Assembly (NCBI GenBank): GCA_015179125.1
Contig: WHVA01000035.1
Location: forward strand, 124,001 to 188,000
Direction: 5' to 3'
DNA: 64,000 bases
From: Gautieria morchelliformis
Taxonomy: Eukaryota > Basidiomycota > Agaricomycetes > Gomphales > Gomphaceae
Position numbers and translations under genes: made by a program. The notes under the pieces were generated by a model. It ran no database searches and was not told where the DNA came from. It saw only the letters and a program-made list of their open reading frames with translations. Shown here piece by piece: positions 34,860-43,936 of this stretch; the first letter of the stretch is position 1; each line of letters opens with the position of its first letter.

Positions 34860-35080
34860 TGTGGGACGAAGGAGATATAATAATCTGTTATATTACGATC
34901 TGTACAAGATCATCTGTCCTTATATACTAATTATGATGTTCCTATATTACCAATCTCTTCGAGCTGCTGTGCCGATGCGATGCCGGTGCACCAGCAACCC
35001 GGGGTCGAGAGCGATCTCGAACCTCCGGCTAAGTGCGTGCCGGCTCTGCCTCGGCGGTGTCATCGTCCCGATTACTAACA
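34860..35080 (-). repeat. 3' LTR of Copia 1
   Basis: 221 bp, TGTGGG...AACA on the plus strand, identical to the copy at 39131-39351. It is flanked on the outside by the duplication TATGA (34855-34859). The polyprotein frame ends about 50 bp inside this LTR. Confidence 0.97.
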
Positions 35081-38000
35081 CTCCCCCTCAGCGAGAAGTC
35101 CCTTCGGTAAAATCCTAATTTCCCTAATAGATACCTGTGTTGATGCATATCTAGTCCCTTTGTAAATATGTCCGCTATGTTCTCCCTCGTCGGTACGTAT
35201 GTAAGTGATGCCTCGTGAGAGGCCACTTTCTCACGGATGAAATGATATGCGACATTGATGTGTTTGGTACGCGCATGATACGTTGCGTCATGCGATAGTG
35301 TAATGGCGCCTAGATTGTCTGATCGAAGTGACGTGGGCTGGGTTTGATCGATTCCAAGTTCTTCGATAAAACGCCTCAGCCAGATTAATTGCTTGGCGCC
35401 CTCGGTAAGTGCCATGTATTCGGCCTCCGTGGTAGATAGCGCGATCGTTCGCTGCTTCTTCGAGCTCCATGCAATGGTTCCTCGTCCTAGTATAGCTACA
35501 TAGCCACTAATAGATAGTGCGTCGTTTCTATTAGCATAATCCGAGTCGACAAATATTTCGAGGTCGAGACCAGCGTCTCGTCGGAAGATTATGCCGTCGT
35601 CACGTGACCCTTTAAGGTACCTGAGTGCGTGCTTGATCGCCGTCCAGTGCTCGGTTCCATAAGTAGTAGTGAATTGGCTCAAGTGTTGTACGGTAAAAGC
35701 CAAATCAGGTCGCGTGCTGAGTGCTGCGTACATTAGTGATCCGATCGCTTTGGCATAGGGTACTTCGGCAGTTGGACCTGTTGAGTCCATGGGTGTCGTG
35801 AGTTTGATCATTTTATGCAGGGGTGTAGATACTGAATGAGCCGTTGTCATGTTGAATCGATCGAGTATGATGTCGATGTAATGTCCTTGAGACATGATCA
35901 GTGTTCCCTCATCCCTATTCCTCTCAACTCTAATTCCCAAGATTTTCTTCATTTCTCCTAAATCTGTTAAAGGGAATTTTCCATGAAGCTCCCCCTTGAG
36001 CTTAATCATCCCTCCTTTGGAGTCAGCAAATAGTCCGAAGTCGTCCACATATACTGATATGACTTCGATTGAGTCCTTATCTTGTCTGATGTAGACGCAT
36101 TCATCGGCTGTACTTTGATGGAAGCCGAGATCGAGTAGTAATTTGCGTAAGCGCTGATGCCAAGCTCGCCCCGATTGTTTGAGTCCGTAGAGCGCTCTGT
36201 ATATTCTTAGAACGCGTCCAGATCCATCATCAAAACCGTCGGGCTGGCGCATGTAGATCTCCTCATCTATGGTTGAATTGAGGTAGGCGCCTTTGACATC
36301 CATCATTTCGATTTCCCAATCGAGTGTGTTTGCGATCGCTAATAGAACACGTAGTGAATCGAATTTGACCACGGGTGAGGTTATCTCGTAGTAATCCATC
36401 CCTGGCCTCTGTGTGAATCCTTGAGCCACAACCCTTGCTTTAGCCTTATCGAATTGTCCGTCCGGTTGTGTTTTGACAGCGTATACCCATCGGCAACCGA
36501 TAGCTACTCGTCCGGGTGGTAGTTCTGTTAGCTCCCATGTTCCTAACGTCTTGTGTTGGTCCATCTCAATTTCCATCGCTTTCTCCCAGATCGGCGCATC
36601 ATCACGTGATACCGCCGCTCTGTAATTCTCAGGTTCAGTGACGATTTCTCTCGTTATGTAAACCTGCTCGGTGCGTCCTGAATTATTCAGTTTCCGGTAA
36701 TCCGGTCTTTGAGTGATACGTGCGCTCCGTTGGATCTCTGGAGCTGGCGCTTGTTCAGGTGGATCAGGAACGGGTGTTGTCTGGGGTGATGACGTCTGTG
36801 GGGTAGATGTGATCGGGTCCGGCACATGCTCGCGTGGTGAGTGCTCCCCCTCGAGTGGTGCCGTGTCATCATCGTCGTTATCTGGGATAGGGTAGAGTCG
36901 GTTGTCATTTTCGTCAAATGTAATGTTCCTAGATACTTGAACGTGCTTTGAGGCTTTATTGTAGTACCTCCAGGCCTTTGCATGTTCAGCTACTCCGACG
37001 AATATATGTTCTTCTGCCTTTGGATCAAGTTTGGCTCGACGTTGATCCGGCACCATAACCCAACAATTTGTCCCGAATTCCTCTAGACGTGCTATGTTCG
37101 GCTTCTTGCCGAATAGTGCTTGGAACGGCGTTGCGTCATCTCCAAGCGCTCGCGTGGGTGATCGATTTTTGATATAACACGCGTAAGCCACGGCCTCGGG
37201 CCAGAGTATTTTTGGTAGGTTCTTGGCAAATATCATTGCCCGTGCGTGCTCGAGTAAGGTCCGGTTGAGTCGTTCGGCAATTCCATTCTGGGCTGGGGAG
37301 TATGGAGCTGTGGTCTCCATGATAATGCCATATTTTGCACAAAATTCCTTGAAATTTTTATTGACATATTCCCCTCCATTATCTGAGCGAAACCTCTTCA
37401 GTTTCTGACCTGTTTGGGTCTCGAGGAATGCCTTGTACGTCTCGAAGTGTTTGAGCGCTTCATCTTTGGCGCTCCCAAAATAGATGACCGTGTACCTCGA
37501 TTTGATGTCCGTGAAAGAATAAAAGTACTTTTCACGTGATGGTCCCTCGGTCTGGGCAGGCCCCCATACATCGGATACTGTCAGGTCACCGACCTGTTCT
37601 ACAGTGTCCTCGGCTCTTTTGGGGAACGGCTCCACATGCCGCTTGCCTTGTATGCATGCCTTGCACTGGCTCGGCTCGTTTGATTCGTCGATCTCAAGTC
37701 CAGTAACTAGATCGTTAGATTTCAACATCTTTATAGAATTTATGTTGACGTGCCCGAGTATTCTGTGCCATTTGTCCCATGACCGTCCTTTTGCCGCTGC
37801 GGCAAAGTCCCGTGCCTCGACTGATCGAGTGACCCGTGCCTTCATACAGAACAGCCGCCCACGCTTCTGTCCCTGTGCGAAGGTAACTCCGGCGCGTGAT
37901 TTGAATTCGACGCCGGTGCCTGAAAATGTGGCCGTGTTGCCCTTATCAGTTAAACGCCCTACGCTGATAAGGTTGTTCGGCGCATCCGGTGCATGCTTGA

Positions 38001-39051
38001 CGTCACGTAGCTCGATCGTGTTCGTCTTGGCGCCGATCTTGAATTCCATGTATATAGTGCCTCGGCCTTGTGTATGTAGTACCGCACCGGGTGAAATTCC
38101 TTCGATTTCAGATGGTTCCTCGGCATAGCTAGCGAAATCGTTTCGGCTTCTAGCTATATGTGTTGTTGCCGCTGAATCGGCTAACCAGTCGGATGCGGAT
38201 ATAGCACTGTATGCTACCTCCTTAGATACAAATGCGAAGTCCTTTTCTTCTGCTTGTTTGACTGTTTCTTTGTTCCCTGATTTGAACCATTTTGGCGCTT
38301 GGCCTTCTTTGCCGCCACCTTTCGCCCAACAGTCCTTCACGTAATGACCCTTCTTGCCGCAATTTCGGCACTTTCCCTTTGTTGCTCCTGAGTCATCTTT
38401 CCTGGTCCTGTGACGTTGTTGCGCCTTAAGCGCCGTCTGCCGTGCCGATCCAGCTTTCCGTGCTCGATCCTCATCGAGGACCCGAGCTATTAATATATCA
38501 GCTGTTGTCCCGGCTCCACTGGCGTTTACTGCCGTAATAAACGCCGACCAAGAATCTGGTAATGACGTCAGCAACGTGTTCGAGAACTCGGTGTCACTGA
38601 TGTAATGCCCCCGCGCATTCAGTTCCTGTTGAATGCCACGGAGCTTGCGTACGTGCTCCTCCATGTTCGCGCCGTCCTCGGCAAGCGTCCGGAAGAAATC
38701 TCTTCGGAGATTTACAATCCCCACTGCTCCCTTAGATTCGAATATTGCTTGTAGACTAGTCCATACAGCAAACGCAGACATCGTCTGATTGATGTAAACT
38801 AGTTGTTCATCGGCAACTCTGAGGCAAATCTCTTTTCTAGCCTTCTTGTCCTTCCTTCTCCAATTGTCGATTTCCTGCTGTTCGGTTGCAGTGACGTTGT
38901 CGGCATCTGCCGGTCTCGGTTCCGTCTCCCTGCCGATAGCCACGTCCCACAGATCTAAGTCATCGAGTATCCACTCGAGCCGCCGGCGCCACGCCGCGTA
39001 ATTATCCCCGTTCAAGGGGTCGATCTTGTACGTGTTGTTGCTACTCGACAT
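35029..39051 (-). CDS. Copia 1 gag-pol polyprotein
   Basis: 1,340 residues in one open frame, MSSSNNTYKIDPLNGDNYAA at the start. Parts in order: UBN2-type Gag (about 1-200), a CCHC zinc knuckle CRNCGKKGHYVKDC (about 228-241), an aspartic protease region (about 285-400), a Gag-pre-integrase and integrase core (about 410-670), a Copia-type reverse transcriptase with YVDDF (about 810-1055) and a C-terminal RNase H (about 1140-1290). The domain order integrase before reverse transcriptase defines Copia (Pseudoviridae). It looks whole. Confidence 0.95.
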   Translation of the reverse strand: MSSSNNTYKIDPLNGDNYAAWRRRLEWILDDLDLWDVAIGRETEPRPADADNVTATEQQEIDNWRRKDKKARKEICLRVADEQLVYINQTMSAFAVWTSLQAIFESKGAVGIVNLRRDFFRTLAEDGANMEEHVRKLRGIQQELNARGHYISDTEFSNTLLTSLPDSWSAFITAVNASGAGTTADILIARVLDEDRARKAGSARQTALKAQQRHRTRKDDSGATKGKCRNCGKKGHYVKDCWAKGGGKEGQAPKWFKSGNKETVKQAEEKDFAFVSKEVAYSAISASDWLADSAATTHIARSRNDFASYAEEPSEIEGISPGAVLHTQGRGTIYMEFKIGAKTNTIELRDVKHAPDAPNNLISVGRLTDKGNTATFSGTGVEFKSRAGVTFAQGQKRGRLFCMKARVTRSVEARDFAAAAKGRSWDKWHRILGHVNINSIKMLKSNDLVTGLEIDESNEPSQCKACIQGKRHVEPFPKRAEDTVEQVGDLTVSDVWGPAQTEGPSREKYFYSFTDIKSRYTVIYFGSAKDEALKHFETYKAFLETQTGQKLKRFRSDNGGEYVNKNFKEFCAKYGIIMETTAPYSPAQNGIAERLNRTLLEHARAMIFAKNLPKILWPEAVAYACYIKNRSPTRALGDDATPFQALFGKKPNIARLEEFGTNCWVMVPDQRRAKLDPKAEEHIFVGVAEHAKAWRYYNKASKHVQVSRNITFDENDNRLYPIPDNDDDDTAPLEGEHSPREHVPDPITSTPQTSSPQTTPVPDPPEQAPAPEIQRSARITQRPDYRKLNNSGRTEQVYITREIVTEPENYRAAVSRDDAPIWEKAMEIEMDQHKTLGTWELTELPPGRVAIGCRWVYAVKTQPDGQFDKAKARVVAQGFTQRPGMDYYEITSPVVKFDSLRVLLAIANTLDWEIEMMDVKGAYLNSTIDEEIYMRQPDGFDDGSGRVLRIYRALYGLKQSGRAWHQRLRKLLLDLGFHQSTADECVYIRQDKDSIEVISVYVDDFGLFADSKGGMIKLKGELHGKFPLTDLGEMKKILGIRVERNRDEGTLIMSQGHYIDIILDRFNMTTAHSVSTPLHKMIKLTTPMDSTGPTAEVPYAKAIGSLMYAALSTRPDLAFTVQHLSQFTTTYGTEHWTAIKHALRYLKGSRDDGIIFRRDAGLDLEIFVDSDYANRNDALSISGYVAILGRGTIAWSSKKQRTIALSTTEAEYMALTEGAKQLIWLRRFIEELGIDQTQPTSLRSDNLGAITLSHDATYHARTKHINVAYHFIREKVASHEASLTYVPTRENIADIFTKGLDMHQHRYLLGKLGFYRRDFSLRGSVSNRDDDTAEAEPART

Positions 39052-39115
39052 CGTCGATTGGTATTGAGTTATTGGAGTATAGAGCGTAGTTAGATTTGTA
39101 GTAGTTTAGTTATGC

Positions 39116-39130
39116 GCGGGGCCCATAACC
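39116..39130 (-). promoter_or_regulatory. Primer-binding site of Copia 1
   Basis: Directly next to the 5' LTR the sense strand reads GGTTATGGGCCCCGC. Its complement, GGGCCCATAACC, matches the anticodon stem-loop of a eukaryotic initiator tRNA-Met (CAT anticodon in a CCCATAA loop). The Ty5 and Drosophila copia groups are known to prime from this internal half of the tRNA. The same 15 nt occur in Copia 2. Confidence 0.75.
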
Positions 39131-39351
39131 TGTGGGACGAAGGAGATATAATAATCTGTTATATTACGATCTGTACAAGATCATCTGTCCTTATATACTA
39201 ATTATGATGTTCCTATATTACCAATCTCTTCGAGCTGCTGTGCCGATGCGATGCCGGTGCACCAGCAACCCGGGGTCGAGAGCGATCTCGAACCTCCGGC
39301 TAAGTGCGTGCCGGCTCTGCCTCGGCGGTGTCATCGTCCCGATTACTAACA
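39131..39351 (-). repeat. 5' LTR of Copia 1
   Basis: 221 bp, identical to 34860-35080. It is followed by the target-site duplication TATGA at 39352-39356. Confidence 0.97.
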
Positions 39352-39833
39352 TATGATACATACAAACGTCACTCACCAAGTTATTATCCATGCCCTCCTT
39401 TCACCTCATGCCCAGCATTTCGAGCCTTCTGATCTAGTTCCCAAGCCACTCACGCCCATTCGGCACATATTATCCACCATGCTTACTTATTCTGCCGAAA
39501 CTTATAAGTCAACGTTTGGATTTGAGGACGGCCCACCACTACCCGATGCCTCACTATCGCGTACATTGCACGCCCGGAGCTCTTTCGGTGCCAGCGATAT
39601 AGAGTCGACGTCGAGCTTGCTGACCTTCGTACTGCGAGCGAGACAGTAGTAGATATTTGGAATTATGGTTCGTATGGCGGCTCTTGGGGACGCCTTGAAC
39701 AGAATTGTCTCGTTACGTCAATATATGTATGTCCATGTTCTTGTCCTGCCAAACCGGTGCACTGACTGCGCTCCTCTAGGTTCCTGGCTTCTTTGATTTA
39801 TTGCTGGAGGCCTTGGGATATGCGGTCAGATGA
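39352..39833 (+). pseudogene. Inosine-uridine nucleoside hydrolase, 3' part, beyond the Copia insertion
   Basis: Begins in the target-site duplication and reads MIHTNVTHQVIIHALLSPHA, LVPKPLTPIRHILSTMLTYS, AETYKSTFGFEDGPPLPDA, then VDVELADLRTASETVVDIWN and GSWGRLEQNCLVTS, then after a short intron (~39728-39780) VPGFFDLLLEALGYAVR and a stop at 39831-39833. P-L-N-V-T-H with a later H-D-ALT block is a family motif; here the block reads LPDASL, so the catalytic-pocket His appears to be lost. The part is cut from its 5' half by 4.5 kb of Copia sequence. Confidence 0.8.
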
Positions 39834-39939
39834 GCCCTTTGAAAGCCAAGTAACATTGAACTTTAATAGGCAAAAAGGCTGAAGAAGGAATCTGGCAATA
39901 CTAAACATGCTTACTACCAGCGCATAAATGGGTCGCACG

Positions 39940-40382
39940 TACCTGTCATTTAGTACAAACGTATCCTTGAACCTGCTTTGAATATCTGCTGCGTCTCCGC
40001 TTGCCTCTGGCGTTTTAATTCTCTCTGGAGTTGTAGCCGCATTTACACAACTGCGTAACAAAATTTAGCTTCACAATCCGTGTGCGTAAAGGAGGCATAC
40101 CTATCACATTTGTCGCATTGCGCTGAAAACTTCTACTAACCGCTGAGCAAATTGCACGAAATAAAGAACACACTTTCTGCCAAATCGGCCTCTTTCCGCA
40201 TCTCTTTCCTCTTACCAATTCCTTGCGTTTCAAACGATGCGAGAGGCCATCTGTAATGAAGCTGAACTCAGAGATACAAGACCGCCAACAGATTAAACGT
40301 GTCGACCTCATCAGCGGTAGATTTGGAATCGTCGGAATCGTCGCTGGGGTCATCTGGGAGGGCATTGAGAAGCATCATATTG
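39940..40382 (-). CDS. Tentative small gene, possible coiled-coil protein
   Basis: Starts MMLLNALPDDPSDDSDDSKS at 40382. With introns near 40267-40310 and 40155-40180 the reading continues GIGKRKEMRKEADLAESVFF and FAQRLVEVFSAMRQM, a charged helical stretch. No family is recognised. It could be a real short gene or a remnant; the joins are by eye. It is convergent with the 3' end of the nucleoside hydrolase pseudogene. Confidence 0.3.
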
Positions 40383-41150
40383 GTTATTCAGCACTGAGCT
40401 GATGCATAACCTCGCCGTCTCATCTAAACACCAGCGACCGATTGGCGCGAACTCATCCTGGGCTCGTCACTCGAGGTGAGAGGTGATGTGATTGGGTTGT
40501 GTAATATACTTGGTTGTCCTTGTCCTTTTCATACTCCTATAGTACTGATATCAGCCGGCCAAACCCAGAGATACCGTATATTATGGGAAAGCCATTTGGC
40601 TGGCGACAGTCTGTACGCAGCTGTTGGAGGTGTGGACATTTGACATTTGCCCCATGATATATATATCCTTGAGCGTGTGAAATGCGCTTCCATAATTAAA
40701 GTAGTTGGAACAGAGACATTGCATACTCAACGGTCTACAATCAGAAGTTCTGCTTCATCAGGAGACTGGCATACTTCGGGTCTGCGATGACATGTTTGTG
40801 GAGCACACCCTGGAGCATTGCGTTAGAATTTCCATGCCAGCATCCATTTGACTCTTGGTCAGTTGATATATCAGTTGATCGTTGCAGCATCGACTCGGAG
40901 AACAGTTTATAGAGAACTCACAATGACCTGTCAGGATATAGTCCTGGAACCTACCCTGGAGAGCGCATTAGGTCCCCATGCCATTAGCTATTTATTAGCG
41001 GTCGTTTCATCTAGAAAAATAGCTTACGAAAACTACCTATCATCAGGAAAAACCGCATTTGCCCGAGAGCCCGGACCTATATTTATCGGCTCGGCCGCGG
41101 CGTATATTTCGACCGCACACTCTCACGTGTGCTCCTATCTATAGGTTCGT
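40383..41150. other. Intergenic stretch before the transposon nest, no supported gene
   Basis: No gene seen. An open stretch at 40848-41144 has no recognisable features. The right edge merges into the presumed left end of the Plavaka element, where sequence becomes GC-rich. Confidence 0.35.
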
Positions 41151-41393
41151 CGGGCATGGCTTCATAGCGCGCGAATGACTCCATACCCCCAGCCCTGCAC
41201 ACTATAGTCTCCATTGCGCGCCCATGAGGCTATGGTGGCCTGGCAGCGACGATAGCTGGGGCCCCCCGGGGCGCCTCCCCCATGGAAGCTCGCTTTTCTG
41301 TCTGACACTGATGCTACAACTCAACCAGCATGTACTACTAGTTGACCAGTAGTACAATTGAACTGAACTTCGCCAAACTTAAGAGTTATTGAA

Positions 41394-42388
41394 CTAATCA
41401 TTAAAAAACTGGTAACTATACAAATCTGTGAACTCGCTAACATAAAACTGCTTGGAACGCTCCAATGAATTCTCTGTCGTCATGGTACGATCAATCTTTT
41501 CACCAAATCGAGGGATTAAATGGCAGCTGCGGCGAATCGATTGCACGCTCACAACGGCCGCATGTCCTTTGCCTTGGGTGGGTGACACGGTGTACATGTC
41601 AATACCTGTGCATGGTTGTCGAAACTCGGAATACCACTCAACGTACACGAGTGGGTGCGGGTATTCGATGTGAGAGGGCAGCCGGAAGATCGTCCGTACT
41701 CGCCCGACGCGATAACCTAAGTGGGTAAGTGCATCAGTACACATAGAGTTATGCATCGGGGCTCACCTAATGCACCAGTCTCTTGTGCATTCGTGCCATA
41801 ATGGATCAGCACTGTATCGAAGTGTTCTGGGACTTCAGGGGTCCTGCCGCGGCGTGGCACTCGGGGCGTAGCTCGGACGACATCTTTGATCACGGTATCG
41901 TCAATTTGTTGGATTGAACGGAGCATGAAGCTAATGCGTTTATACACGGGCAGCCGTGTATAAACACTGAGATCCAAGGTACACCTGGGAAGGTAAAACC
42001 TGAGGAAAGCAGTCAGCGCAGGGATAAACTCGGTGGCGCCGAATTCATTGATAAGCCTCGACACGCTGGTGTTCGGGAAGCCGGGATGTTTAGCGATGTG
42101 GTATGTTCGGCCCACTGTTTCCTCTGGTACACTTGCTGCCAGTGACGCTGGCGGTGCGACAGTTGGCACCGGGATGAAACGAACCAAACGGCCAAGATTT
42201 TCCTCACGATCTTCGTCATCCACATCAGCTTCACCTGGGGAGAGAGATGATAGGAAGCTGCCGAAGGAATGGAGTTGTTCTTGTCTAGTAAGCCATCTGG
42301 TCATCTGGATTATAAAGTCCTTACAACTGCTGGCGCGGTAACCCACTTTAGAGAAGTCGATGTGCAGTCTCTCGGGCAATTCAGTGTT
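41394..42388 (-). pseudogene. Plavaka transposase, C-terminal part
   Basis: Begins ELPERLHIDFSKVGYRASSC and KDFIIQMTRWLTRQEQLHSF, then HIAKHPGFPNTSVSRLINEF and TAFLRFYLPRCTLDLSVYTR. After an intron at ~41719-41765 come VRTIFRLPSHIEYPHPLVYV, EWYSEF, VSVQSIRRSCHLIPRFGEKI and SKQFYVSEFTDLYSYQFF. These are the conserved C-terminal blocks of basidiomycete Plavaka/KDZ-superfamily transposases. The N-terminal piece lies 15 kb to the right across the nested LTR element. Confidence 0.82.
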
Positions 42389-42601
42389 TGTAAATAACCC
42401 GTGTATCTACATGTACATTAGTTATTACATAATCCCAGTGGGCCCCTTAGGGACCCACTGTATAGTTTATGCGTGGGAACCGGCCAGCGGTCCCCATCGC
42501 ATCTTACCCTTACACTGTCACTACGTAGCATCAGAATACCACACATTGGTCAAGTTCTGTCGTGCTCTTGTGACCTGAGGCTTAAGATAGATATCTTTAC
42601 A
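42389..42601 (+). repeat. 5' LTR of outer LTR element
   Basis: 213 bp, starts TGTAAATAACCC and ends ATCTTTACA, differing from the right copy by a single base. The outside flank is GTGTT. Confidence 0.95.
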
Positions 42602-42739
42602 CCTTTTTGAACTTTCCTGCGGTTGATCGCCACGCGACCAACCGATAGTGGATTCGAAGCAATCTTGAAAAAGATCGCTGCGTCGACGACTAAACATCGT
42701 TGAGACCCTCCAGTAGACCCTCTACTGTCGGCTGCGAGC

Positions 42740-43936
42740 ATGATGATTCCACGCAGTCGAAGACGGACACGAGCGACGAGCTCGAGGTCCACACCCCAGG
42801 CGCAGCCCAGCGACACGACGGCTGACGCTATCCTGGACCAAGAGACCAGGACAATAGAAGGCGGAGAGATCGTTGATCTCACCGCCCTCGTCCCCTCAGT
42901 AGAGAACGAGGAAAACCCCGACCACGTCTCGTCGAGCATGCCCGAAGAAGAGACGACGCCGAGCGATGAGCTGGCACCGCCCCCCCATCTCCCTCTGCCT
43001 GAGGACAAAGGAAAGGGCAGAGAAGTCTCGCCGTCGTCAGACGGTAGAGCAACAACGTCGAGACGGGCACAAAGCCACGACTCAAACCGACACTCACGAA
43101 GTAGAGCGACGACGATCGTCCCTGAAGGAGGACGACGGCAAAAGAGACGAGCCCCAGACGATGGTCAGGACTCGGAATACTCAAGCTCTAGTCGCAAGAG
43201 CTCGAGGGCTCACGCCATCGACCACGAGACGGCAGAGGCCCTGAACAAACAGGTGCAGGCTGCGCTGCACCGAAGTACGCTGACGCGCTACAAGCACGAT
43301 CAGCTGGCATCGCAGCTTGACAACGCCACCGCCGCCCTAATGGCAATCGGCAAGGAACTCCACCAGGCGGAGGAGATCAGGCTGCAAGACACAGCCACGC
43401 TGGAGGACGTCCAGAAAGCACTCCGCCCACGCGGGGAACGCGACACAACTCGTCCGAGCTCGCGACAGTCCGCAGCTAATGAACGCAGTCGCGACGCGTG
43501 CCGACAGGAGCGAGACAAACAGCGAATGCCACCGCCAGCCGTCCCGGTCGAACAGGACGTAAGGTTCGGGAACGAACCTCAGGAACAACCGGCTGCCCCA
43601 ACGGACAGCCGTAAAACGATCCAACAGATCGTTAGGGATCAGGTCGCCTCAGAGCCTGACTCTGAAACGACGACCAAGAGCTTAGAGCTTGAAGTCGCAC
43701 ACTGGCAGCGTAAAGAAGCCGCAGCCGCGTGCCGCCACACACGGGCACTCGAGCTACTAGCGAAGAACGCTGAAGAGACGGTGGCCCACAGCCACACCGC
43801 TCAGTTGCCTGACGAGCAGCTCACGCAAGCCGTGCAGGACGCACGGCAAGCTCACGCAGCCTACAACAGCAGGCTACGGATCCGCAACGCGGGGCTGACC
43901 GGGGACTATCAAAGCAGCGGAACCGGAGAAGTTTAA
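42740..43936 (+). CDS. ORF A of outer LTR element: charged coiled-coil protein, gag-like?
   Basis: 398 residues, MMIPRSRRRTRATSSRSTPQ at the start. The N-terminal half is acidic/Ser-rich with basic patches (RRQKRRAPDD). The second half is a long, Ala/Gln/Glu-rich helix with coiled-coil character (STLTRYKHDQLASQLDNATA; LELEVAHWQRKEAAAACRHT). Such an architecture is common in the N-terminal region of Gag proteins, but no capsid or zinc-knuckle motif is inside this frame. Sequence is strongly CpG-rich, unlike the Gypsy sequence that begins at its right end. Confidence 0.55.
   Translation: MMIPRSRRRTRATSSRSTPQAQPSDTTADAILDQETRTIEGGEIVDLTALVPSVENEENPDHVSSSMPEEETTPSDELAPPPHLPLPEDKGKGREVSPSSDGRATTSRRAQSHDSNRHSRSRATTIVPEGGRRQKRRAPDDGQDSEYSSSSRKSSRAHAIDHETAEALNKQVQAALHRSTLTRYKHDQLASQLDNATAALMAIGKELHQAEEIRLQDTATLEDVQKALRPRGERDTTRPSSRQSAANERSRDACRQERDKQRMPPPAVPVEQDVRFGNEPQEQPAAPTDSRKTIQQIVRDQVASEPDSETTTKSLELEVAHWQRKEAAAACRHTRALELLAKNAEETVAHSHTAQLPDEQLTQAVQDARQAHAAYNSRLRIRNAGLTGDYQSSGTGEV

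Larger units (their letters stand above)
34860..39351 (-). mobile_element. Copia LTR retrotransposon 1, looks whole and young
   Basis: A 4,492-bp element lying antisense to the window, with 221-bp LTRs starting TG and ending CA and a 5-bp target-site duplication TATGA (34855-34859 and 39352-39356). Inside are one long polyprotein frame, a primer-binding site next to the right-hand (5') LTR and a purine-rich tract (sense GAGGGGGAG) next to the left-hand (3') LTR. The two LTRs are identical by eye over their full length, so the insertion is recent. It looks whole. It sits inside the nucleoside hydrolase gene. Confidence 0.95.

Noticed and set aside
37604-38128. 174-residue open frame on the plus strand
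   Set aside because: It is antisense to the Copia 1 polyprotein and has no features of its own.
40848-41144. 98-residue open frame on the plus strand
   Set aside because: No domain, no splice context, and it abuts the presumed transposon end.
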